A stretch of DNA of 39,621 nt. It comes from Candidatus Zixiibacteriota bacterium (GTDB lineage: Bacteria > Zixibacteria > MSB-5A5 > GN15 > FEB-12). Below, piece by piece: positions 24,485 to 33,571 of the stretch (the stretch's first letter is position 1; each line of letters begins with the position of its first letter). The notes below the pieces were generated by a model. That model searched no databases and was not told where the DNA came from. It worked only from the letters and a program-made list of their open reading frames with translations. Both the position numbers and the translations under genes were made by a program. The stretch covers positions 1 to 39,621 of the forward strand of contig JAJRUL010000158.1 of NCBI GenBank assembly GCA_024277795.1, read 5' to 3'.

Positions 24485-25642
24485 TTAGAACCCTTCTTCT
24501 GTATCAGATTGTACATCGCCTGGCTGTGAACAGTGAACTTTCCAACGGCCTTGGAAGAAGCCTTTTCTACCATCATCAGCATTGCGGTATCTTCCTTTGA
24601 GTACACCGATTGGGCGACGGTCAGCATTGTAGATTCTGCCAGTATACCAACCACCAGCATTCTGCATTCCGTTCCCGTGGGAGTTCATATTCGGACGGGC
24701 ACCATAGGTCCCACGCAGGAACCCTTCAAAGTTACCAGATTTATCAATCCACTTACCAAAAAAGACTGGAAGACTGTCAGAGTTAAGACCGAAGTGACCC
24801 GTCAGATATCCGTCGATACGTCCGTTACGAGACATCCATATACCTCTGAATACACCATTCCCTTCTTCATCATATCCCCAGTTACCTGAGAGGAACCCAC
24901 GTGGGCATGGCAGGCGATCGAGTTTGAAGGCATGAAATGCAACGGCATTGGAGTCATCAAGATAGGTGATAGTATCTAAGCTCATTAGTTCGGACAGGTC
25001 AAATGTGCGACTGTATGGTCCCGTTTCAAAAGCGACAGTTATCGGTGTTGGATCTGGATATACTGTATCAATCACTTGAGACCATGTCGTATCACCGAGA
25101 GAGTCGACAACTGCGACATCTGACGTATCATATGTTGTATATAGAGGGGGGACAAAGAGATCAACTGCTATACCGTCATTGTGAACAGTAGTTATTGAAG
25201 TCCATTCCAATATTTGGCGATCTGTACGAGTGAGGATTTCGTCTTGCCCATCCTCGAAGTGGATCACCCGACGAAGTACTTCCGCTCCGCGTGAGATAGT
25301 AAGCGAACCGCTCCAGTCTGTTGCGGTTGTAACTGTGGAATCATAACATAAGCGACCCCAAACTATGCGAAGATGATAGACTCCCGCATCAGGATCTGAA
25401 ACAAGCGAATCAACTACTGGTACAAACAAAATCGGATCATCATATTCTACATTTGCTCCTTCTTCATCTGTAAGAGAAGCATCACCAAAACCGGGAGTTT
25501 CAACAGAAGCTGTGTATCCTCCAAATTCACTGTCAAGGTTAAGATCAGTTGATCCGTTTTCATCAACGGGGTTCTCAGAGCATCCTATGCCCCAGAAAAT
25601 TGTCGCTACAACTGCTAGCGGGAAGAAAAGTTTTCTTACCAT
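24485..25642 (-). CDS. Lipoprotein with glycine-aromatic repeats
   Basis: The product has 385 residues from ATG 25642, with AAGGAG about ten bases upstream; the 17 codons before it are not signal-like. The signal peptide ends in the lipobox WGIGC. Residues of about 40-240 are an acidic, probably beta-sheet domain. The last 130 residues hold eight or nine units of the pattern G-x-[FLY]-x-G-x-[WFY], for example GFLSGNW, GVFRGIW, GYLTGHF, GFLRGTY, GFFQGRW, recalling MORN-like beta-hairpin repeats. The function is unknown; a surface or periplasmic stacking or binding role is possible. It is transcribed alone. Confidence 0.75.
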   Translation of the reverse strand: MVRKLFFPLAVVATIFWGIGCSENPVDENGSTDLNLDSEFGGYTASVETPGFGDASLTDEEGANVEYDDPILFVPVVDSLVSDPDAGVYHLRIVWGRLCYDSTVTTATDWSGSLTISRGAEVLRRVIHFEDGQDEILTRTDRQILEWTSITTVHNDGIAVDLFVPPLYTTYDTSDVAVVDSLGDTTWSQVIDTVYPDPTPITVAFETGPYSRTFDLSELMSLDTITYLDDSNAVAFHAFKLDRLPCPRGFLSGNWGYDEEGNGVFRGIWMSRNGRIDGYLTGHFGLNSDSLPVFFGKWIDKSGNFEGFLRGTYGARPNMNSHGNGMQNAGGWYTGRIYNADRRPIGVLKGRYRNADDGRKGFFQGRWKVHCSQPGDVQSDTEEGF

Positions 25643-25903
25643 AATGTTACCGCTCCTTCTTAAGAGTCTGTTCTCAGGTTTGCTGTCTTGCACGGAGTAG
25701 TATCAAAGATTGTGCCAAAAGTTTGATGGCGGACGTAAGTGATTGTACTGCAATTATATACAAGAATGGTTCACTCTCATATTGCACGCATTATACGTAC
25801 CAATAGGTACAAACGTAATACTCGAAGGACCAGATGGGACAGGGCATACAGGAGAAGAGGTATAGAAGTGTTTAAGAAGGTTATAATCTGAGAGTTATAG
25901 CTC

Positions 25904-25941
25904 AAAAGAAAGTTCCCTCTGATCTAAACCGGAGGGAACTT
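25904..25941 (-). terminator. Intrinsic terminator of the murQ/haem-protein operon
   Basis: AAGTTCCCTC (25910-25919) pairs with GAGGGAACTT (25932-25941). On the minus strand CTTTCTTTT follows, so it ends the haem-binding protein gene, 31 bases after its stop. Confidence 0.85.
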
Positions 25942-25972
25942 GAAACGTTGTCAGGAATTTGGCTCTATTCTA

Positions 25973-26596
25973 TCAGTCGTCGTCATCATCATCATCATCT
26001 TGGTTGGACTGATTCCCCTCATAATGGGCAACACCATGTGGAATCCTACTTCTTTCTGCTTGAAAGTACTGAAGAATCCTTTGGGTAGATCGATCAATCC
26101 AATTAAACAAGGAGTCTCTCGGAGCACCTTCAATAGCAGTTCCCCAGTGGATCATGCGGTAGCCGAACAGTGGCATTTCCCCTTCTTCAATTTCTTCTTT
26201 AATTTCTTCAAGCAGTTTTAATGTATTTCCTTTGCCCGTAAAGGGGAAATCATTTGAGAGTTCGAGGTGTTCTCTCCCTTCTTCAATATGATCATCAAGC
26301 ATCCCTTTTATCCCCGGTATTTTGTGATACCACGGATATTTTGTGAATCTGCTGTGGCAGTCAAAACAACTCTTTTCCACAATAGGTTTGACCGATTGGT
26401 AATCGGCATTGATTAGCGTATACAGAATTGCCGCTTGCGGTGTGTTTTCAAACTGATCGAGGAATCGCGTGTAATTCTTGTTTCCGAAATCTGAATTTTC
26501 GGCATTGAGCAGAGTACCAAAGAGGATCAGCAAGATCATTGGGAGTATTATCCCAGTAATGTTTCTTTTTCTCATAGTTTTACTTATTTTTTTCAT
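25973..26596 (-). CDS. Membrane-anchored haem-binding domain protein
   Basis: The product has about 207 residues from ATG 26596, with GGGAG just upstream; ATG codons at 26611 and 26575 are alternatives. A single N-terminal membrane helix (IILPMILLILFGTLL) leads to a periplasmic domain with one CxxCH haem site, CFDCHSRFTKYPWYHKIPG, followed by DDHIEEGREHLELS and GEMPLFGYRMIHW. This matches the Haem_bd family (PF14376 from memory), usually seen in redox or carbohydrate contexts in FCB bacteria. The C-terminus is eight consecutive Asp residues. Its start overlaps the end of murQ, so the two are coupled, although a shared function is not obvious. Confidence 0.85.
   Translation of the reverse strand: MKKISKTMRKRNITGIILPMILLILFGTLLNAENSDFGNKNYTRFLDQFENTPQAAILYTLINADYQSVKPIVEKSCFDCHSRFTKYPWYHKIPGIKGMLDDHIEEGREHLELSNDFPFTGKGNTLKLLEEIKEEIEEGEMPLFGYRMIHWGTAIEGAPRDSLFNWIDRSTQRILQYFQAERSRIPHGVAHYEGNQSNQDDDDDDDD
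25976..25999. repeat. Trinucleotide microsatellite encoding poly-Asp tail
   Basis: Eight repeats of TCG/TCA triplets (minus-strand GAT/GAC) encode the terminal Asp run. Such tracts can change length by slippage without changing the frame. Confidence 0.8.
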
Positions 26597-27524
26597 GATC
26601 TCCCTCATCACTTATGACTTTCACAAGAAACCCGTTATATTTGTCAATAAGCCGTACTGCTTCACTATAATTACATTTTCGTAATGACATAACAATTGCT
26701 GTTTTTACTGATCCTTTAGCTTGAGCAAGAAGTTTGTCTGCCTCTTTCAGCTCTATATTGAGCAAGTCGATTAGGATTTTCCTTGAGCGTGCTGATAGTT
26801 TTTCAGATCGAGCCTGTAAGTCGACCATGAGATTACCATAGGTTTTTCCAAGTAAGACCATTGCTGTAGTAGAGATCATATTCAATGTCATTTTTTGTGC
26901 TGTGCCCGACTTCATTCTTGTAGAGCCTGTTATTACTTCCGGTCCTACTGGAAGTTCTATGATTATATCAGGTGGTTCGCTTAAATGCTTTGCTCTGTTG
27001 CAGATGATAAAAGCAGTTTTAGCACCTATTTCTTTGGCGTAGGAAAGTGCGGTTCTGGTGTAGGGAGTTCGTACTGATGCCGCAATTCCAATTACAAGGT
27101 CATCTGAACTCAAGTTCTCTGCTTTTAGGTCATCTATTGCCGCTTGCCTGTTGTCCTCTACTCCTTCTTGTGACATTATCAATGTCTCATATCCACCTGA
27201 TATAATCCCTTTGATCTGTTTTGGGTCGGTGCCAAACGTTGGTGGACATTCCGCGGCATCAAGCACACCCAATCGCCCTGAGGTCCCTGCTCCGACATAA
27301 AAGATGCGTCCACCAGATCTGATAGTTGATGCGAAAAGCGTTGCTGTGTCTGCAATCTGTTCAAGTTGAGTAGAAACGACTTCTGCAACAGTTTTATCCT
27401 CAGCACTTATCTTTTTTGTAATTTCAAGTGGAGTGAGTGTGTCAATATCTACCGTATTTGGATTGATCTGCTCAGTTTCAAGTTGCTGGAGTTGATCTAT
27501 GAGATTGGCATGATTTATTATCAT
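26580..27524 (-). CDS. murQ: N-acetylmuramic acid 6-phosphate etherase MurQ
   Basis: The product has 314 residues from ATG 27524. The frame stays open 23 codons further upstream, but that stretch contains the terminator of the preceding gene, and the family starts here (TEQINPNTVDIDTL). The SIS-fold motifs are clear: VGAGTSGRLGVLDAAECPPTFG, QEGVEDNRQAAIDDL with the catalytic Glu, and PEVITGSTRMKSGTAQKMTLNMIS. It removes lactate from MurNAc-6-phosphate to give GlcNAc-6-phosphate during cell-wall recycling. No murP, amgK or anmK is adjacent. The haem-protein gene downstream overlaps its 3' end. Confidence 0.95.
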   Translation of the reverse strand: MIINHANLIDQLQQLETEQINPNTVDIDTLTPLEITKKISAEDKTVAEVVSTQLEQIADTATLFASTIRSGGRIFYVGAGTSGRLGVLDAAECPPTFGTDPKQIKGIISGGYETLIMSQEGVEDNRQAAIDDLKAENLSSDDLVIGIAASVRTPYTRTALSYAKEIGAKTAFIICNRAKHLSEPPDIIIELPVGPEVITGSTRMKSGTAQKMTLNMISTTAMVLLGKTYGNLMVDLQARSEKLSARSRKILIDLLNIELKEADKLLAQAKGSVKTAIVMSLRKCNYSEAVRLIDKYNGFLVKVISDEGDHEKNK

Positions 27525-27559
27525 ATATATATAATCTCTTCGAGACACTATAGACGCAA

Positions 27560-27586
27560 CAAAAAAAGGAGCTATTAGCTCCTTAG
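27560..27586 (-). terminator. Intrinsic terminator of the 260-aa lipoprotein gene
   Basis: AAGGAGC/GCTCCTT with a five-base loop is followed on the minus strand by T7. It separates the lipoprotein gene from murQ. Confidence 0.85.
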
Positions 27587-27615
27587 GTTGCAAATCTGTC
27601 GATTGTACAGATTAT

Positions 27616-28398
27616 TTATGGTGAGGCTACAACTTCTACTGTGACTGGTGCCGAAACAGTAATCAATCCAGAAAATGCCTTATAGTCAGGTTTTGTCACA
27701 TTTGCTGTTAACTGAGAAGGGAGAGGCACAGGAAGTTTTAGCGACGATAATGCAGAGTCGGGGGATCCATTAAGAGCATAGATATAGATATTATAGATGC
27801 CAGGGTTTGGTTCTGCACCTTGAAGGGTAGTAATTGTAAATGCTGAATCGTCAATAGTTTCAGATGTCGACAAGCTGGTAACATATTGGCTGAATCCGAT
27901 CCCAATGTATGCAGAATCTTGTTTAACTGCTGCTATGACATACGTTTCTGCACCTGCAGACCCATTCCAGTCGACAAAGACTCGATCTCCAGGTCCTTTA
28001 ACGGGAGGGAGTACAGAGGCTATTGCAAAATTCGCTGGGGCAGTAAGTGTTGTTATATCGGAAAAACTGTTCCAATTGGTTGTTATGAGAATCGAGCCCG
28101 CAGGAATAGAATCTACTGACACTTTTTCAAGCAGATACTGAGAGCCTAAGTATGGGAGCGTGTCGTTTCCTGCAGTTATGACTGCATCTGTGATTATACT
28201 ATCATTATGCCGAAAGTCAGCGACACCTGTCGATCTATTCATCCCGATATCCCGAATCAGACCGAAGCCCAATCTGAAACCACTAGTGAGATCAGAATCA
28301 TTAGTGTTTAGCGTGCCTCCGTTACATCCGAACAAAGAGATTATTGAAATGAGCACTATAACTGTGCAAACTGTGATTGTCTTGCTTGCTGTTTTCAT
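27616..28398 (-). CDS. Lipoprotein, unknown function
   Basis: The 260-residue product has a signal peptide ending in lipobox SLFGC (Cys at about residue 25). The mature protein is Ser/Thr/Pro-rich and probably all-beta. The segment APANFAIASVLPPVKGPGDRVFVDWNGSAGAETYVIAAVK looks like one fibronectin type III-like domain, and a second beta domain ends the protein (LITVSAPVTVEVVAS). No catalytic motif is seen. It has its own terminator and is flanked upstream by another terminator, so it is monocistronic. Confidence 0.7.
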   Translation of the reverse strand: MKTASKTITVCTVIVLISIISLFGCNGGTLNTNDSDLTSGFRLGFGLIRDIGMNRSTGVADFRHNDSIITDAVITAGNDTLPYLGSQYLLEKVSVDSIPAGSILITTNWNSFSDITTLTAPANFAIASVLPPVKGPGDRVFVDWNGSAGAETYVIAAVKQDSAYIGIGFSQYVTSLSTSETIDDSAFTITTLQGAEPNPGIYNIYIYALNGSPDSALSSLKLPVPLPSQLTANVTKPDYKAFSGLITVSAPVTVEVVASP

Positions 28399-28432
28399 AT
28401 ATGTATTATATCGACGTAATCGGGTAAGAAGT

Positions 28433-28478
28433 TCACAAAAAAAACAGCCACTGAAATTTAGTTTTCAGTGGCTGTTTT
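28433..28478 (-). terminator. Strong intrinsic terminator after DUF2892 gene
   Basis: A 16-pair stem (AAAACAGCCACTGAAA with TTTCAGTGGCTGTTTT) has a six-base loop. On the minus strand it is followed by T8, so it ends the long operon coming from the right. Confidence 0.92.
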
Positions 28479-28519
28479 CCTAAACAGGAAGCGGGTTTTA
28501 CACCTGAAGGAAGTATATT

Positions 28520-28705
28520 CTACTTGGAGGAGAGTTTCTGAAAAATTTTCTCCGCAGGGCAAAAGCCCGTTATTGATGATTGAAAGAGGTTTAATCCGAC
28601 AAATGCAGTCAGAAGCGTCCACCAAGGGGACACATAATGTGTCAAGGCGAGAGATATGAGTATCATACTGCCAGCCATCATCCGTACTTTTCGTTCAATA
28701 GACAT
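28520..28705 (-). CDS. DUF2892 small inner-membrane protein
   Basis: The product has 61 residues from ATG 28705, with GGAG nine bases upstream. It matches the DUF2892 (YgaP transmembrane-like) pattern: MSIERKVRMMAGSMILISLAL, a second helix WWTLLTAFVGLNLFQSSITGFCP, then a cytoplasmic end with FCPAEKIFQKL. Two membrane helices are predicted. In other proteins this module is fused to rhodanese domains and its single Cys may matter for sulfur or redox chemistry. It starts 15 bases from the outer-membrane gene end and probably belongs to the same transcript. Confidence 0.85.
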   Translation of the reverse strand: MSIERKVRMMAGSMILISLALTHYVSPWWTLLTAFVGLNLFQSSITGFCPAEKIFQKLSSK

Positions 28706-28734
28706 AATGTATATCTCCAATTTTTTTATTTCAG

Positions 28735-29982
28735 TTAGAATCCGTATGTCAACCGCATGTATATATTATCATTTAACATGAATTGTCCAAAATCAGTAGC
28801 TTGATTCTTGCCGTCAAAGACATTTGCACCAACGGTCAATTCTATTTCATCAGTATATTTGTATGCACCTGAAATGCGAAGATACATATCTTCATCAGAA
28901 GGTGAATAGAATCCGAAGAAAGAGAGTGTAATGAGTTCAGAGTTTAGGAGTTTCGTCCAACGTGTCGTCAAAAGATGCTTTGCTTCATCTCGTATATAAG
29001 CTGTTGGAGAGAGCTCGACTAGATAGAGGTCATAATCAAGCATATAATCGACCTGCCATTGTATGTTGGCAGTAAGGTTAGTGGCAATCTGTCGTTCAAA
29101 ACCAATCATGCCATTTATACTTGAATTCGGCATAAAGGGATCGTTCCCGTCAAGGTCGTCACGAGAATCAAAGTACCCGCCCTCGAGCCAAAGAACTCCT
29201 CCCAAGAGTGCCCCTCTGAGGGTTGCCCCATAGACATTCAATCGTGGGTAGACAGGCAACATTGCTGTTTGATCAAAGCCGATAGGATTCTTATAGAATC
29301 CTTTGTAAAAATACGCTGATCCTTTGAAGTTGCCAATTCTCCTACTCAAGCGAGTGGCAACTTCGCTGTTTTCAAATTTCGGGTCAGGTAAGTTTGCTTC
29401 GGCATAACTGGAGTTTGATACAATAGACTGAGTCATCGGATTAAAGAAACTAAGCCGAGTTCCATCAGGAAGTCTATTAGGTGTGAATCTTGGTGTCCAG
29501 ACAACTGTCAACTCACCTATCGGATTGTAGTAACCAATTCGTATAGCATTCTGAGGAGCTTTCAGATATTGGTCTTCTCTTCCCAAGAAGAACGACTTAT
29601 AGTCTTTTGAAAAGACATCGTTGATGAAAATCAGGTCACCGGTTCCCCAGTTGAGAATCTGACGGCCAGCTTTGACATCAATTGAATTTCCAAGCCTGAA
29701 TTTGAAATATCCCTCTCGTAATTCCCATTCGGTAGTCGGAACTTCACCTGCCCCATCATAGACAAAATCAAGTCGTGCAAAGGCCTGTCCACGATCTCCC
29801 CAGTGTTGTGCTCTCAACTGAAAACGAGATTCAGAAACAGGGAACTCAGTCATAACGGGGTTTGCCTGATCGAGCCTTGCTCCAAAAAGTCCCTGAAGGA
29901 AGCCATCGAATTCAACTTCAGTTCTTGCCGAAGTGGCTAAAGTGACAATAGTAACGAATATGTAAAGTAGTATGTGTCTCAT
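28735..29982 (-). CDS. Outer-membrane beta-barrel protein (porin-like, RND-associated)
   Basis: The 415-residue product has a signal peptide ending at about residue 20 (LATSARTE). It has many amphipathic strands of alternating aromatic and polar residues and a C-terminal Phe (YMRLTYGF), the usual barrel-assembly signal. The segment AGRQILNWGTGDLIFINDVF resembles the DUF1302 and related RND-associated barrels that occur beside MMPL transporters and LolA-like proteins. That same pairing is found here: the LolA-like gene ends 17 bases upstream. It is probably the outer-membrane component or acceptor of a three-part envelope transport system. No substrate is indicated. Confidence 0.75.
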   Translation of the reverse strand: MRHILLYIFVTIVTLATSARTEVEFDGFLQGLFGARLDQANPVMTEFPVSESRFQLRAQHWGDRGQAFARLDFVYDGAGEVPTTEWELREGYFKFRLGNSIDVKAGRQILNWGTGDLIFINDVFSKDYKSFFLGREDQYLKAPQNAIRIGYYNPIGELTVVWTPRFTPNRLPDGTRLSFFNPMTQSIVSNSSYAEANLPDPKFENSEVATRLSRRIGNFKGSAYFYKGFYKNPIGFDQTAMLPVYPRLNVYGATLRGALLGGVLWLEGGYFDSRDDLDGNDPFMPNSSINGMIGFERQIATNLTANIQWQVDYMLDYDLYLVELSPTAYIRDEAKHLLTTRWTKLLNSELITLSFFGFYSPSDEDMYLRISGAYKYTDEIELTVGANVFDGKNQATDFGQFMLNDNIYMRLTYGF

Positions 29983-29999
29983 AGTAACAAATGCTTTCT

Positions 30000-30797
30000 C
30001 TACTTGATGTATTGTGCCGGTGGATTTGTGAGATACCGTTCAGTAAATAGTTCATCAGTCATACCAACATTGTAGTCAATCGATTCAAATCTGACATGAG
30101 TGATGCGGTTCTTTTTAATATCTTTCATTGTTCTATGTGTGATTGTCAGAAATCCCTCTATCTCTTTGATCTCCACAGATCTCATCTCTTTTATGAATTT
30201 GTCTTTTTTGTTATAGTATTCTTCTTTCAACGGAAGAAATGTCTCTTTATCGATATATGAAACTTTTCGTGCAAAGCCTTTATCTTTCTTTTTCGGGATT
30301 GATTCGATAACCCAGACAGCCTTGCCATCAAGTTCCGACTCAGATTTGATTGTGTGGTTGTCTTCTGTCCAAGGTCTTCCCGACACATCTTCATAACTGA
30401 AATCAGAGCCGACAAAACTCGAGTTTTTATCATCAGCAGATATTTGCTTCACAAGATCTACAGAAGGGATATAAATCCATCGAGCATCATTACCGTCGAC
30501 TTTTTTATGAACCATAAAGCTGATCCTTGACACATCTGACGGTTTCAAAAAATATGTATAGTACTTTTGATTTCCACCGTCAGATTCGTCGAGACGAAGC
30601 ATAACAAATTCTCTTGAACGTTCTCGTCCCTTCTTGTCAATAATAGTCATATTCACAGTTGCCAGCCCGTCATCGCCGGCATAGTAATATGCAAGGTGAG
30701 ATTTTTTCATGATCTCGGTAGCGTCCTGAGCTGTAACAGGAATACCGAGGGCTACGATAAAGAGTGCTGTTAGTAGTAGAGATGTTAGTTTTTGCAT
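30000..30797 (-). CDS. LolA-like outer membrane lipoprotein-sorting protein
   Basis: The product has 265 residues from ATG 30797, chosen for AAGGAG seven bases upstream; the 14 codons before it do not look like signal sequence. The signal peptide is ALFIVALGIPVTAQ. The domain is the LolA/LolB-type half-barrel of the outer membrane lipoprotein-sorting family (MTIIDKKGRERSREFVMLR, YYTYFLKPSDVSRISFMVHK, DARWIYIPSVDLVKQISADD, SDFSYEDVSGRPW). In many genomes it sits between an MMPL/RND transporter and a barrel protein and probably carries a lipid or lipoprotein across the periplasm. It is cotranscribed with both here. Confidence 0.88.
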   Translation of the reverse strand: MQKLTSLLLTALFIVALGIPVTAQDATEIMKKSHLAYYYAGDDGLATVNMTIIDKKGRERSREFVMLRLDESDGGNQKYYTYFLKPSDVSRISFMVHKKVDGNDARWIYIPSVDLVKQISADDKNSSFVGSDFSYEDVSGRPWTEDNHTIKSESELDGKAVWVIESIPKKKDKGFARKVSYIDKETFLPLKEEYYNKKDKFIKEMRSVEIKEIEGFLTITHRTMKDIKKNRITHVRFESIDYNVGMTDELFTERYLTNPPAQYIK

Positions 30798-30852
30798 CGC
30801 TATACTCCTTGTACTATTTATAAATGTTTTATTTTTCATAATATGTCATCCT

Positions 30853-33153
30853 TTATTTGTTCTTTGGGAATAAACTCTTTTGAAAGACATTTGAGATAGC
30901 AGGTAAGAGTAACATTGTTACTAATCCTGAGACGATCATAATTGCAAGGAAGAATGTACCAACCGTTATGTACGGTACCAATGTTGAGAACATCATTGGG
31001 ATAAATCCGATTGCAATTACGAGAACGTTTCTGCTGATTGCTCGTCCAACTCCTTCAAATATCTCATGGAATGATTTTGAAAAATCGTTTGTTTTCTTCT
31101 GTAACTCTCTAATACGTTGAATGAAGTGAATAGCAAAGTCAATTGAGAGGCCGAGGGTTAAAGAAGATAATACCGCAACAGGCATATCATACGGTTTGCC
31201 GATGTAGCCGATGAAGGCATAAATAGCCATGACAGTAATTGTCAATGGAAGCATTGAAACGAGACCCCATAGGAATGAACGGAAGAGGAAGATCATCATA
31301 ATAAGTACAACTATATAGGAGCCCATCAATGAATCACGCATTCCGGCGACCATTTTTTCTTGCCAGATAATGTTGATATATGGCAGTCCTGCCCATTGCG
31401 CGTGAACCCCGTCTGGTGGAGGATTGTCAGCCATGAATGCATCAGCATGAGACACTACTTCTTGTACTGCCACGTTGTCACCGGATTTTAACTGTACCCA
31501 GAGATTTACTTTGTCATAATCAGATGTAACCATCTTAAAAAGATCATCAGAGTCTCCACCTGACATTTCAAAAACAAAGAGCAGCTGAGCAATTTCATCT
31601 TTTGTGTCAGGTATAAATGCTTCAGATGAATCCGCTTCAAAAAGTCCATAGCGGATCTTCTTGATTATATCTGGCAGACCTGTCGTTGCTCCAACTGTTG
31701 GATTCTTCGAAAGTTCTTTCTGGACAGATTCAATGTACTTGACAACTTCAGGGCTTTTCATGCGATCTTGCTCGTCAGATTCAAATACAAGATAATTCAT
31801 ATATGTCCCTGCGAGATGATCGTTCATCACTCTATCGGCGATGCGTATCGGATGTGATTTCTTGAACCACCGAACAGGGTTGTCATTGACGATAATGAGT
31901 GTAAGCCCGTAGCCTGCAACAATCATAATGACAACACTTGCGACTATTATTGCTTTGCTATACTTGCGAGACACATTTCTAAAGAGATGCATGATCTTTG
32001 CAAGGATACCATGCTTATCATCACTAGCACCAAAGTTACTGAGTGTTTTCTCAGATATAAGTGTTGATAGTGCAGGATTCAATGTGAGGGAGAGAAGCCA
32101 TGCAACGCCAATACCAAAAGCGACAAAAATGCCAAAAACCTGTACAGGAGGTATTGGTGTTAAAGCGAGTGAGATAAATCCTGCTACTGTTGTCAAAGAG
32201 GTAAACAGCATAGGCATAAACAACGTATTCAAAGAATGCCTGAAGGTCTCAGCTTTATTGTTGTATTTCTTGTAGTTATCGTGGAACTCACTAATAATAT
32301 GAATTGAATTGAGAACTGAGATAGGGATCAGGAAAATCGGTATCATTGATGACATGATATGGACTGTATTTCCCGTTACTATCAATAGCCCCATTGACCA
32401 GATGACGGACATCATGGCAACAACCATAGGAGCCAATATGATCTTAACTTTTCTAAAGAACAGGAGAAGCAGAAGGAAAATAATCAGCATTGCTGCAGGT
32501 GCAGAGAAAGCCATTTGAGAAAACATCTCAGCTCCAAAAGAGTCTTCTGCCATAGGAAGTCCCGCAATATAATAGGTCTCACCCTTACTATATTTTTCTG
32601 TGATCTTATATATCTCTGAGGCTACATAGGCTGATTTATCTTTTGATTCGATCGGTACAAATAGGGCAATAGCCTTCCCGTCTTTAGATGCCAATTTTCC
32701 ACGAAGCATCGGATTGTCCATAATGCGAGAAAAAATATAGTCAGCTTCTTCTTGTGTTTCGATCTCATCTTCCATCAATGTGCCAATGACAATAGAGCCA
32801 CCTGACCCCTGTTTTATATCATCTACATTATTAGGGGCGAGAACATCTTCGGCTATCACACCGTCAATATCCTCAAGTTCAGAAGAGATATTATAGATGC
32901 GGTTGAGTATGTCAGGCTTGAAAGCCCCATCCTCATAAACTACACCTACTGCTATGAAATCATAGAGAGTGAAGTCTTCAGTTGTCATGTGGTGGAAAAG
33001 CCGTGCCGGTTCATCGGCAGGTAACATATTTTCAGGATCAGTATCAATCTTGATCTTTGGGAACTGTAGTCCGAAGAAGATTGTAATCGCGAGTGCAATT
33101 CCGATGACAGCCCATGGCTTCTTGATTGCTAGCTCAGTAAGTATTCTTTTCAT
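30853..33153 (-). CDS. RND/MMPL family transporter
   Basis: The product has 766 residues from ATG 33153, with AAAGG upstream. It has two repeats of one plus five membrane helices with large periplasmic loops (about 30-215 and 430-600), the layout of MMPL/HpnN-type RND exporters. DPENMLPADEPA near residue 40 is typical of the lipid-exporting subgroup. The charged residue of helix four is present only in the second half (LSIDFAIHFIQR). The first half has SVLNSIHII, with Asn where Asp is usual. With the LolA-like and barrel genes it forms a likely lipid or lipoprotein export set. Short size (770 rather than about 1,030) excludes AcrB-type HAE1 pumps. Confidence 0.9.
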   Translation of the reverse strand: MKRILTELAIKKPWAVIGIALAITIFFGLQFPKIKIDTDPENMLPADEPARLFHHMTTEDFTLYDFIAVGVVYEDGAFKPDILNRIYNISSELEDIDGVIAEDVLAPNNVDDIKQGSGGSIVIGTLMEDEIETQEEADYIFSRIMDNPMLRGKLASKDGKAIALFVPIESKDKSAYVASEIYKITEKYSKGETYYIAGLPMAEDSFGAEMFSQMAFSAPAAMLIIFLLLLLFFRKVKIILAPMVVAMMSVIWSMGLLIVTGNTVHIMSSMIPIFLIPISVLNSIHIISEFHDNYKKYNNKAETFRHSLNTLFMPMLFTSLTTVAGFISLALTPIPPVQVFGIFVAFGIGVAWLLSLTLNPALSTLISEKTLSNFGASDDKHGILAKIMHLFRNVSRKYSKAIIVASVVIMIVAGYGLTLIIVNDNPVRWFKKSHPIRIADRVMNDHLAGTYMNYLVFESDEQDRMKSPEVVKYIESVQKELSKNPTVGATTGLPDIIKKIRYGLFEADSSEAFIPDTKDEIAQLLFVFEMSGGDSDDLFKMVTSDYDKVNLWVQLKSGDNVAVQEVVSHADAFMADNPPPDGVHAQWAGLPYINIIWQEKMVAGMRDSLMGSYIVVLIMMIFLFRSFLWGLVSMLPLTITVMAIYAFIGYIGKPYDMPVAVLSSLTLGLSIDFAIHFIQRIRELQKKTNDFSKSFHEIFEGVGRAISRNVLVIAIGFIPMMFSTLVPYITVGTFFLAIMIVSGLVTMLLLPAISNVFQKSLFPKNK

Positions 33154-33322
33154 CCAATAACCTTTCAAATTCTTGAATCAGTAGCTTTCATGTTTAGATA
33201 GGGGTGCGTTGAAAATGATTCAAAATATTTTCACACTATATATATGATATATAAATTTACATGGAAAAAGAGATAAAAAGATCAACTAAAAGGGAGATAT
33301 GTAATTATCAACAATATGAATC

Positions 33323-33571
33323 TTATTTACCGAATTTCTCTTGCCAGCGTTTGCTAAGCAGATCAGTGAGTTTATTCTCAATTGAGTTGGGAAGCTTCTC
33401 AGAATTGCCTTCACGGCAAAGACTTACAGTTTTTTTAAGGGTGTCGATCATAATACGGCAATTTTCACATTGTCCGACATGATTTTCTATCTCTTTGCAT
33501 AGCTCTTCAGAAAGCTCTCCATCGAGAAAATCATTGAGGTCACTGAGGTATTCTCTACACTTCCTGGCCAT
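33323..33571 (-). CDS. Zinc-finger anti-sigma factor
   Basis: The product has 82 residues from ATG 33571, with GAGGA upstream. The N-terminal zf-HC2 anti-sigma domain has the zinc ligands H-x3-C-x2-C (HVGQCENC) plus an upstream Cys (ELCKEIEN). No membrane helix is present, so it would be a cytoplasmic, redox- or metal-sensing type like RsrA/ChrR rather than a RseA type. It overlaps the ECF sigma gene by 17 bases and would bind its product. Confidence 0.88.
   Translation of the reverse strand: MARKCREYLSDLNDFLDGELSEELCKEIENHVGQCENCRIMIDTLKKTVSLCREGNSEKLPNSIENKLTDLLSKRWQEKFGK

Noticed and set aside
33230-33260. TATATATATGATATATA tract in front of the RND gene
   Set aside because: Simple AT-rich sequence common in this genome; no definite hexamer pair can be assigned.
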